From: Betaproteobacteria bacterium
Lineage (GTDB): Bacteria > Pseudomonadota > Gammaproteobacteria > Burkholderiales > SG8-39
Direction: 5' to 3'
DNA length: 64,000 bases
NCBI GenBank assembly: GCA_004298385.1
Contig: SCTX01000082.1
Location: 1 to 64,000, forward strand
This document shows positions 9,996 through 18,179 of this stretch, one piece after another. The position numbers and the translations under genes are program-made. Every line of letters begins with the position of its first letter. Position 1 is the stretch's first letter. The notes beneath the pieces were generated by a model. That model was given only the letters and a program-made list of their open reading frames with translations, did not search any database and was not told the origin of the DNA.

Positions 9996-10108
9996 CTCGT
10001 TCTCCTCATGCTATGCTCGCCCTGCGATTCAAAGTTGCGGCGGCGCGCCCAGCGCCATCCGCTGCCAATATAACGCGGTGCCAGCATTCGTATCTTGAGT
10101 TTTGTCAA

Positions 10109-10816
10109 TCCGTGCCGATTCGTTCCCGCCGCCTCGTAATCCTGAGCCTGCTGCTAGTGTTGGCGCCGATTCCCGCGTTCGCGGCCCGCCCGTTCAACAC
10201 CGACGACGCGCGCATCGTCGATGCCGGCGGCTGCCAGATAGAGACCTTCGTCAAACAACAAGGAAAACTCGGCGAGCGCGAGGCCTGGCTCCTGCCCGGT
10301 TGCAATCCCGGCGGAAATCTCGAGCTCACCTTCGGCGGGCTGAATATCAGGAACGATGCCGAAGGGCGCGCGAGCACTCTCGTCGCGCAGGGTAAGACCC
10401 TGCTCAAGCCGCTGCAAACCAATGGCTATGGCCTGGCGACGACCCTGGGTGCGGCCAGGCAGCGCCCGTTCGCCGCCGACCCGGCGTCGCATTGGAGCCC
10501 ATTCGTCAATCTGATCTCCAGCATTTCGCTGCAAAACGATACGACCGTCATCCACGTCAATGCGGGTGCGCAGGACGATCGCAACACGGGGGTGATACGC
10601 TCGACCTGGGGCCTGGGAGCGGAGATCCTGGTCGCGCCGCGCCTGCAAGCGATCGTCGAGAGCTACGGCCAAAAAGGCGAAAAGCCGAGCCAGCAGACCG
10701 GCCTACGCTACTGGATCGTGCCCGAGCGCGTGCAGGTCGACGGCACGCTGGGCTCGCAACGCAGCGGCCAGCCGGCACGCAACTGGATCTCCTTGGGGCT
10801 CCGACTCCTGTTCTGA
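10109..10816 (+). CDS. Hypothetical exported protein (outer-membrane beta-barrel-like)
   Basis: Signal-like N-terminus (SRRLVILSLLLVLAPIPAFAARPFNTDDARIVDAGGCQIET...), C-terminus LISLGLRLLF resembles an OMP terminal strand. Start codon uncertain. Confidence 0.6.
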   Translation, partial: SVPIRSRRLVILSLLLVLAPIPAFAARPFNTDDARIVDAGGCQIETFVKQQGKLGEREAWLLPGCNPGGNLELTFGGLNIRNDAEGRASTLVAQGKTLLKPLQTNGYGLATTLGAARQRPFAADPASHWSPFVNLISSISLQNDTTVIHVNAGAQDDRNTGVIRSTWGLGAEILVAPRLQAIVESYGQKGEKPSQQTGLRYWIVPERVQVDGTLGSQRSGQPARNWISLGLRLLF

Positions 10817-10827
10817 GCCGGCGCCTA

Positions 10828-12306
10828 CTATAGATTGCGCTCCATCCGCTCGACGATGGTCTTGAGGATTTTGACGCGCGCGAAATATTTGTCTTCGGCC
10901 TCGACCACGGTCCACGGCGCGATTTCGGTGCTGGTGCGGTCTATCATGTCGCACACCGCCTGCTCGTATTCGTTCCATTTCTTGCGGTTGCGCCAGTCCT
11001 CCTCGGTGATCTTGAAGCGCTTGAAGCTGGTCTTCTGGCGCAAGGTAAAGCGCTTCAACTGTTCTTCCGCGGTGATCTGCAGCCAGAACTTGCACACGAT
11101 CGCGCCGCCGCGCACCAGTTGCTCCTCGAAATCGTTGATCTCGCTGTAGGCGCGCATCCAGTCGGCGACGCCACAGAAGCCTTCGACGCGCTCCACCAGC
11201 ACGCGCCCATACCAGGACCGGTCGAAAATGGTGATGCGCCCGCGCCGCGGCGCATGACGCCAGAAACGCCACAGATAGGGCTGCGCGCGCTCCTCCTCGG
11301 TCGGCGCCGCCACCGGCACCACCTGGAAATGGCGGGCATCGACTGCGCCGGTGATGCGCCGGATCGCCCCGCCCTTGCCCGCCGCGTCCGAACCCTCGAA
11401 CAGCAGGATCAGCGAGTGCTTCTTGAAGTACTTCCGGTCGCGCGACAGCAGGTTCAGCCGTCCCTGCCATTTCTCCAGTTGGGTGTCGTATTTCTCCTTG
11501 GCGATCTTCTGCGTCATGTCGAGGTTGCGCAGCAGCCCGAGGTTGTCCATTTCCGGCAACGGCGGCACCTGCACCCGGCGTTCCTTGTAATTGCTTTTCT
11601 CCAGCCGCTTTTTCATCGCATCGAGCAGCAGCTTGCCGGCGGTAAGGCTGCGATAGCGCGGATCCGCGCCTTCGATCACCGTCCAGGGGGCGTTGGCATT
11701 GCTGGTTTCACGCAGCGCGCGCTCGGAGACCTCGCGGAACGCGTCGTACCTCTTGAAGTTATCCCAATCCATTTTGGTGACCCGCCAGCGGGTGAGCGGG
11801 TCCTTCTCCAGCTCCTGCATGCGCTTTTTCTGCTGTTTCTTGGAAAGGTGGAACCAGAACTTCAGCAGCAGCACGCCCTCGTCGCAAAGCATTTTCTCGA
11901 AACGCACGATGTCCTCGAGGCTGGCGTTCAGTCCGGCATCGTCGGACTGCCCCAGCACCCGGCTCACGATCGGGGCGGTGTACCAGGAACCGAACATGAT
12001 GCCGATCTTGCCCTTGGGCGGCAGTTCGCGCCAGAAGCGCCACATCCGCGGCCGCTCGGCTTCTTCGTCCGAGGGGTCGCCGAAGGCGCGCGTCTGGATG
12101 TGGCGCGGGTCCATCCATTCGTTGAGCAAGTTGACGGTTTCGCCTTTGCCGGCTCCGTCCACCCCGCCGATCAGGATCAGCACCGGGAATTTTCGCGCCT
12201 GCGCCAGATCGAATTGCGCGTTAAGCAAGGCCTCGCGCAACTTGGGCTCCTGCCTGGCATAGACTTGCTTCGTCACTTTGTGGCCTAACTCAGCGGATTC
12301 AAACAT
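10828..12306 (-). CDS. pap: Polyphosphate:AMP phosphotransferase (two-domain PPK2 family)
   Basis: Two tandem PPK2 domains: VLILIGGVDGAGKGETVNLLNEWMDPRHIQTRAFG... and LILLFEGSDAAGKGGAIRRITGAVDARHFQVVPVAAPTEEERAQPYLWRFWRHAP. Confidence 0.93.
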   Translation of the reverse strand: MFESAELGHKVTKQVYARQEPKLREALLNAQFDLAQARKFPVLILIGGVDGAGKGETVNLLNEWMDPRHIQTRAFGDPSDEEAERPRMWRFWRELPPKGKIGIMFGSWYTAPIVSRVLGQSDDAGLNASLEDIVRFEKMLCDEGVLLLKFWFHLSKKQQKKRMQELEKDPLTRWRVTKMDWDNFKRYDAFREVSERALRETSNANAPWTVIEGADPRYRSLTAGKLLLDAMKKRLEKSNYKERRVQVPPLPEMDNLGLLRNLDMTQKIAKEKYDTQLEKWQGRLNLLSRDRKYFKKHSLILLFEGSDAAGKGGAIRRITGAVDARHFQVVPVAAPTEEERAQPYLWRFWRHAPRRGRITIFDRSWYGRVLVERVEGFCGVADWMRAYSEINDFEEQLVRGGAIVCKFWLQITAEEQLKRFTLRQKTSFKRFKITEEDWRNRKKWNEYEQAVCDMIDRTSTEIAPWTVVEAEDKYFARVKILKTIVERMERNL

Positions 12307-12308
12307 GA

Positions 12309-13856
12309 CTACCCCCTTTCGGAATTTCCATGCGGTGATTTCCAGAACGGCTTCTGTCTCTGCCAATGATCCCATGCGCGCCCAAGCGCGTCGAGTTGTA
12401 GGTGCGTACTGGCCGCGCTCCAGCCTTGGATCATGCCACTGACGCGCGCATCGGGTGCGGGGGCGCGCGCCCGCGCCGCCACCTCCGGCAGCAGGCGCAG
12501 CAAGGTCGCCGCGTCGTTCAGGCGTCCAAGCACTTCCTGTATCCCGGCGAGCGACTGAACGTAAGGCCGCACGCGACGTTGCGGGAACAGGGTCGCAAAG
12601 AATTCCGCCGCATAGCGCAGTTTCTTGGCCGCGATACGTAGGCGATGGCGCCCGGCGGCATCGAGTTCGTGCAGACGTTGCCCCCGCTTTTGCAAAGTGG
12701 CTTCGCGCTGCTGCAACAGGCTTGCGGCAAAGCCCGCGAGCGGCAGGGAAAACGCCGCATGCTCCGGCATCGATACGCCCTCGGTGAGCAGCCGTCCGAG
12801 TTCCAGCCACAGGCGCTGCCACGCGGGCGAGGCGACAATGCCCTGCGCGGCGCGCAGGTGTATGCGTCCCAACCGGGCGCAGCGCCGTTCGAACGCGATC
12901 ACCGCAGATTCGTCTGCGCGCTGCTCGCGCAGCGCGCGCAGCGTCTCGTGCACGAACACATCCCAGTCGCGCGCCTTCCCCAGTGCGGCGCCCTGCTCCT
13001 TGAGCTGGACCATGACCGGCGCGAACGCGGCCTGCGGAATTACGTTCTTGAACAAGCTAAAGCAGGCGCGCAAGCGCCGCAAGGCGACACGCACTTGGTG
13101 CAGGTATTCCGGATCCTTGCCTGCGAGAAAACCGGTCTCGTTCGCCTGCACCTGCGCCATGCAACTGTGCATGATGGTGGTGAAAGCCGTCGCCACGCTG
13201 CCGCGCTCGTCCAGTTCGAGTTGCGCCGCCTTGACCGGACACGCCGGCTCCTTGCGCGCGAGCGCGTAGCCGCGCTCGGCCTTGCTCGCCTGGCCGAGGC
13301 GCAGCGGCAGTCGCTCGAGCAATTCCAGCGCAAGCTCGTACAGGCGCGCGGGGCTGCCGGCGAGCAGCTCTATTTCGGCTTCGCTGATCGGGCTCGCACA
13401 CCGGCCGCTGCGGATGTTCCCGCTGTCCAGGCAGAGCTCGGCCAGGCTGCCGTCGGCGAAACCAAGGCGCAGGCGGGTGCGCGCGAACTCGGTCGCAAAA
13501 ACCGGCGCGAGCTTCGCCCGCAGACTCGGGGCGCGAAACAGCTTCCCCTCCGGCGTCGCGGCGAGCAGGCCGAAATCCAGCGCCTCGCCCGCCAGAGGCC
13601 ATTCCCACTCTTCGCGCACATGCAGCCCGGCCGCTGCCTTGCCTTCGGTCTTCAGCGTCTGCAGCCAGCGCCCGCCGTCGGAGCGCAGGCGCAGCGCAAG
13701 GCCTGCGCGCAGCAAAGCCCGCTCGGGCGTGTCGTAATAGATGCTGCGGACGCCGCGGGTCGATGCGCGCCCCTGCTGCAGCGCCTTGATCCGCGGATCA
13801 CGGCGCAGCCGGCGCAAATCCTGCGGCGCGAGCAACAGCTTGAGTTCGGTTTCCAC
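12309..13856 (-). CDS. CYTH and CHAD domain protein
   Basis: N-terminal CYTH (METELKLLLAPQDLRRL...), C-terminal CHAD (EYLHQVRVALRRLRACFSLFKNV...RLRIAAKKLRYAAEFFATLFP). GTG start overlaps the relA stop (TAGTG). Confidence 0.92.
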   Translation of the reverse strand: METELKLLLAPQDLRRLRRDPRIKALQQGRASTRGVRSIYYDTPERALLRAGLALRLRSDGGRWLQTLKTEGKAAAGLHVREEWEWPLAGEALDFGLLAATPEGKLFRAPSLRAKLAPVFATEFARTRLRLGFADGSLAELCLDSGNIRSGRCASPISEAEIELLAGSPARLYELALELLERLPLRLGQASKAERGYALARKEPACPVKAAQLELDERGSVATAFTTIMHSCMAQVQANETGFLAGKDPEYLHQVRVALRRLRACFSLFKNVIPQAAFAPVMVQLKEQGAALGKARDWDVFVHETLRALREQRADESAVIAFERRCARLGRIHLRAAQGIVASPAWQRLWLELGRLLTEGVSMPEHAAFSLPLAGFAASLLQQREATLQKRGQRLHELDAAGRHRLRIAAKKLRYAAEFFATLFPQRRVRPYVQSLAGIQEVLGRLNDAATLLRLLPEVAARARAPAPDARVSGMIQGWSAASTHLQLDALGRAWDHWQRQKPFWKSPHGNSERG

Positions 13857-16063
13857 TATCTTCTGCTCGCGGTGAGCACGCCCTGCACTTCCCTCACCAG
13901 AGCGAGGGTTCGCTGCAACTGCTCCAGATCGGAGACTTCGACGGTGAAAGACATGTAGGCCCTATGCTGCTTCGATTGCGTGTAGACCCCGGTGACGTTG
14001 ATTTTCTCTCGCGCGAGCACCTCCGAAATATCGCGCAGCAGCCCCTGGCGGTCCTGCGCCTGCACCACGATGTCGACCGAAAACACGCCATCGTTCCGCT
14101 GACCCCAGGCGGCTTCGATCATGCGTTCGGGTTGAAGCTCGGCCAGGCGTTGCAAGTCGCGGCAGTTGCGGCGGTGAATCGACACCCCGCGGCCACGGGT
14201 GACGAAACCAGCGATGACATCGGGTGGCGCAGGCCTGCAACACTTGGCCAATTGCGTCAGCAGCTTGTCCATGCCGACGATGAGAATACCGCTGCCTGTC
14301 GCATCGGCTCGGATCTTGCCCGGCAACAGGGATTCCGGCTCCGCCCCGGCCGGCATCGCGCCGCGCAGAACGGTCTGAAGCTGCTTCGCCCCGATTTCCT
14401 CGCGTCCGGCGGCGGCGAACAATTCCTCGCTCCTGGCGTAGCCGAGCTGCTGCGCCAAGTGGTCGAGATTGGCGCCGGTCATGCCTACACGCTGCAGTTC
14501 GCGCTCGACCATGGCGCGCCCCTGGGCGACGGTCTCGGCCAGCGACTGCGCGTTGAACCACTGCCTAACCTTGCTGCGCGCGCGCGAACTGTGGATGTAC
14601 CCCAGTGCCGGATTCATCCAGTCGCGGCTCGGTCCGCCGGTCTTGGCGGCGACGATTTCCACCCGCTGGCCATTGGCGAGCCTGTAATTGAGCGGCACCA
14701 TCACGCCGTCGACCTTGGCGCCGCGGCAGTGGTGGCCGAGATCGGTGTGCAGACGATAGGCGAAATCCACCGGTGTCGATCCCTGCGGTAAATCCAGTAC
14801 CCGCCCCTGCGGCGTGAGCACGTAGACCGTGTCGTCCGGCGCCGTCTGCTTGAACCGCTCGGCCCGGTTGACGGATTCGACTACGTCGTCGCGCCAGGCG
14901 AGCACCTGCCGCAGCCAGGCGATTTTCTCGTCGAAGGGGTCCGGCCTGGAGACGGAGGCCGCTCGCCCCGTCCCTGCCTCCTTGTAGCGCCAGTGCGCGG
15001 CCATCCCCAGTTCGGCGTGGCGATGCATGTCGTGAGTGCGGATCTGCACTTCCAGCGCCCGTCCGTCGGCGCCGACCACCGCGGTATGTAGCGAGCGGTA
15101 GTCGTTGCTTTTCGGGCGCGAGATGTAATCGTCGAACTCTTTCGGAATCGGCGTCCACAGGTTATGCACTATGCCGAGCGCGGTGTAGCAGTCCTTCACC
15201 GAGTCCACCAGCACGCGCAGCGCGCGCACATCGTAGAGCTCGGAGAAGTCCAGCGACTTGCCGCGCATTTTGTTATAGATGCTGTAGATGTGTTTGGGCC
15301 GGCCCTGCACTTCGGCGCGTAGGCCCGCCGCCCGGAGTTCGGCGTCGAGGCCGGCCACCGCGCCAGCGATGAAATTCTCGCGTTCGTCGCGTTTCTCGTC
15401 CAGCATGGACGCGATTTTTTTGTACACCTCGGGCTCGAGATAGCGAAACGCGTAGTCTTCCAACTCCCACTTGAGTTGCCAGATGCCCAGCCGGCTGGCG
15501 AGCGGGGCAAAAATGTCCAGCGTCTCCTGCGCATAGGGGCGGCGCAGCGCGTCGGGCGAGCGCGCCAGGAAGCGCAGCGTCTGAGTGCGGCTCGCCAGCC
15601 GCACCAGCACCACGCGGATGTCCTCGACCATGGCGAGGAGCATCTTGCGCAGCACCTCGGCCTGCGAACTGCGCGCCGCGCCGGCTTCCTGTCCCGGCAG
15701 TCCGCGGGTGAGCATGCGCAACTGGTTCAGCTTGGCGATGCCCGCCACCAGCGCCGCTACGGCCGGGCCGAAGGCGGAGACGAGCTTGTCCTGACTGTCG
15801 GCCAGATACTGCGGCAGCGCGAACAGGATGCCGGCGATGCGCGTCTCGGCGTCCAGCCGCAGCGCGGCGAGGGAGGAGGCTAGGCCCAGCGCATGTTCCA
15901 GCGCCGGCTCGCCCGTGCCGAGCAGCTTGTCCGCGTACACCGACACGGCGAACTCGTAGGCACGGCGCAGCCGGGCGGCATCGGCTTCGGGCAAGCCGGT
16001 GGCGATCGGAACCAGCGCCGGCTCGGCCAAATCGACTTGTGCGCTGTGCACGGCGGTGCCCAT
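13856..16063 (-). CDS. relA: RelA-type (p)ppGpp synthetase with degenerate HD hydrolase domain, TGS and ACT domains
   Basis: GRPKHIYSIYNKMRGKSLDFSELYDVRALRVLV...YISRPKSNDYRSLHTAV...LEVQIRTHDMHRHAELGMAAHWRYKE; the HD position reads ILFALPQYLAD, so HDxxED is lost. Confidence 0.94.
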   Translation of the reverse strand: MGTAVHSAQVDLAEPALVPIATGLPEADAARLRRAYEFAVSVYADKLLGTGEPALEHALGLASSLAALRLDAETRIAGILFALPQYLADSQDKLVSAFGPAVAALVAGIAKLNQLRMLTRGLPGQEAGAARSSQAEVLRKMLLAMVEDIRVVLVRLASRTQTLRFLARSPDALRRPYAQETLDIFAPLASRLGIWQLKWELEDYAFRYLEPEVYKKIASMLDEKRDERENFIAGAVAGLDAELRAAGLRAEVQGRPKHIYSIYNKMRGKSLDFSELYDVRALRVLVDSVKDCYTALGIVHNLWTPIPKEFDDYISRPKSNDYRSLHTAVVGADGRALEVQIRTHDMHRHAELGMAAHWRYKEAGTGRAASVSRPDPFDEKIAWLRQVLAWRDDVVESVNRAERFKQTAPDDTVYVLTPQGRVLDLPQGSTPVDFAYRLHTDLGHHCRGAKVDGVMVPLNYRLANGQRVEIVAAKTGGPSRDWMNPALGYIHSSRARSKVRQWFNAQSLAETVAQGRAMVERELQRVGMTGANLDHLAQQLGYARSEELFAAAGREEIGAKQLQTVLRGAMPAGAEPESLLPGKIRADATGSGILIVGMDKLLTQLAKCCRPAPPDVIAGFVTRGRGVSIHRRNCRDLQRLAELQPERMIEAAWGQRNDGVFSVDIVVQAQDRQGLLRDISEVLAREKINVTGVYTQSKQHRAYMSFTVEVSDLEQLQRTLALVREVQGVLTASRR

Positions 16064-16131
16064 GGCTGAATTATACTCGCCACGGTAGGGTGATCCGCCG
16101 TGAGCAAACGCAAATCGACGATAATCTCCTC

Positions 16132-16896
16132 ATGTTGGGATTTTTCAAAACTTGGCGCAGAAAACGCGTGCTGCGAAACGAAAGGCTGGACCAGTCACTG
16201 TGGCAGCGGGTAACCGGCAGCCTGCCTTTCCTGCGCGGCCTGACGGCTGCGGAAGAGCAGCGTTTGAAGGAATGCGCCGCGCTGTTCCTGGACGAGAAGG
16301 AAATGCACGGCGCGCGCGGCTTTGTCCTGACCGATGCGGTGCGCCTTTCGATCGCGGTGCAGGCCTGCCTGCCCATCCTCAATCTTGGCCTGGACGCCTA
16401 CCAGGGCTGGGTGGGCATCGTGATCTATCCGGGCGAATTCAAGGTGCGGCGCGAGGAAACGGACGCGAGCGGCGTGGTGCACGAATACGACGATGAACTC
16501 TCGGGCGAAGCCTGGCCCGGCGGGCCGGTGATCCTTTCCTGGCAAGACGTCAAGCTGGGCGCGGCTGGCTACAACGTGGTGATCCACGAATTCGCGCACA
16601 AGCTGCATATGAGCGGCGGCGATATGGACGAATTTCCGCTGCCGCACGCGGATATGGATCGCGAGCGCTGGCTGGCGGTGTGGGATTCGGCCTACGACGA
16701 TTTTTGCGACAACGTCGACCGCGGTATGAACACCGTGATCGATCCTTATGCAAGCGAGCAGCCGGCGGAGTTCTTCGCCGTGCTCACCGAAGCTTTTTTC
16801 ACCGCGCCGCGGACAGTGCGTTCGCTTTATCCGGAACTCTATGGCCAGTTGGCCCTGTTCTACCGGCAGGATCCGGCTGCGCGGGTTCAGGCGTAG
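16132..16896 (+). CDS. mtfA: MtfA-family (M90) zinc peptidase
   Basis: MLGFFKTWRRKRVLRNERLD...NVVIHEFAHKLHMSGGDMDEFP; HEFAH motif. Confidence 0.87.
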   Translation: MLGFFKTWRRKRVLRNERLDQSLWQRVTGSLPFLRGLTAAEEQRLKECAALFLDEKEMHGARGFVLTDAVRLSIAVQACLPILNLGLDAYQGWVGIVIYPGEFKVRREETDASGVVHEYDDELSGEAWPGGPVILSWQDVKLGAAGYNVVIHEFAHKLHMSGGDMDEFPLPHADMDRERWLAVWDSAYDDFCDNVDRGMNTVIDPYASEQPAEFFAVLTEAFFTAPRTVRSLYPELYGQLALFYRQDPAARVQA

Positions 16897-16914
16897 TTAT
16901 GAAGCGGAAGATTT

Positions 16915-17148
16915 GCGCGCTGCGCGCGCCAACCGTGTTTCCCGCGCGGACGAAAAACGTATCCGCACGGAAAACACGGTTATGAATAAAACCAAAATCG
17001 GTTTGGGGTGGCTTTTGTCCAAGATCGTCGATTGCGCGCGGATGTGCTTTTCATCCGTGCGCTATCGACGATCCGCGCGGACGGCTTCTCGTCCGCGCGA
17101 CATCTCAACCCCGCAACGACGGGGCGCGAATAATGTCGCCGTGTATAG
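16915..17148 (-). repeat. Modular palindromic intergenic repeat, copy A (inverted relative to copies B and C)
   Basis: GC box 16915-16930, hairpin-2 16931-16981, hairpin-1 17023-17073, clamp hairpin 17074-17099, left module to 17148; same modules as 38240-38471 and 41775-41934. Confidence 0.9.
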
Positions 17149-17163
17149 TCATGAAAGACACTA

Positions 17164-18024
17164 TCAGTCCGCCAGCAGAAAATCGCGCACGATCGCGATC
17201 TGGTCCGCATGTATCAGCGTCGGCGCATGGCCGACCCCGGAAATCTCCACGGTCTTCGGGCGCGGGCCGCGGCCGGCCATTTCCGCAAGGGTCTCGCGCG
17301 TGAGCAGGTCGGACAGGGCGCCGCGGATCACCAGCGTCGGGCAGCGAATGGCATCGTAAGAGGGCCACAATTGGATGTCCTTGCCGGACTTGGCTGCGTT
17401 GAAAGGCACGGCGATGGCCGGGTCGTAGTGCATGTGGAAACTGCCATCGGGCTGCCTGCGCGTGACGTGCTCGGTGAGCGTGGACCATTGCGCATCGCTG
17501 TGCGCCCCGAACGTCGCGGCGATCGTGCGTATGTATTGCACTGCCGCGGCGAAATCCGGAAACTGCGGCGCGACACCCAGATACTCGCCGATGCGCGCGA
17601 GCGAGGTCGCCGTAAGAACGGGTCCCACATCATTCAGCACCAGCTTTTGCAGCGGCGTCTCCGGCAGGCTCGCGAGCGTCATGCCGATCAAGCCGCCCAT
17701 CGATGTGCCCACCCAGTGCACGCTGTCGGCATCCACGCGCGCGAGCAGCGTCACCATGTCGGCGACATAGGTCTGCACCTGGTATTCCATGGGATTTTTC
17801 AACCAGCCGCTCAGGCCTCGGCCGGGCACGTCGGGACAGACCACGCGGTAATGGCTGGACATGACCCGCGCCAGGGAATCGAAATCGCGGCCGCAGCGCG
17901 ACAGACCGTGCACGCACACCAGCAACCTGCGGTTCGCCGGATCGCCCCATTCCGTGTAAGCGAGCTGATGCAGGCCACTTGGGGTGATGCACTGCACCTG
18001 GCGCTGCCTGAATTCCGCGTTCAT
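17164..18024 (-). CDS. Alpha/beta hydrolase
   Basis: LVCVHGLSRCGRDFDSLARVM...VHWVGTSMGGLIGMTLAS...; nucleophile elbow GTSMGG, late H. Confidence 0.9.
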   Translation of the reverse strand: MNAEFRQRQVQCITPSGLHQLAYTEWGDPANRRLLVCVHGLSRCGRDFDSLARVMSSHYRVVCPDVPGRGLSGWLKNPMEYQVQTYVADMVTLLARVDADSVHWVGTSMGGLIGMTLASLPETPLQKLVLNDVGPVLTATSLARIGEYLGVAPQFPDFAAAVQYIRTIAATFGAHSDAQWSTLTEHVTRRQPDGSFHMHYDPAIAVPFNAAKSGKDIQLWPSYDAIRCPTLVIRGALSDLLTRETLAEMAGRGPRPKTVEISGVGHAPTLIHADQIAIVRDFLLAD

Positions 18025-18179
18025 TCATCGCTCCCTGAATCGCTCGCCGCGCCCCACGGTGGCCGGGCTGACAGCTCGCTTGCGCCAAAAGTATAGCAGG
18101 CCGGACACGCGCCGATCACCGGCGCGAATGCGCCGCCTTGGCGCCGGGAAAGATAGATACGCCGCGCGGACCAAGCGTT

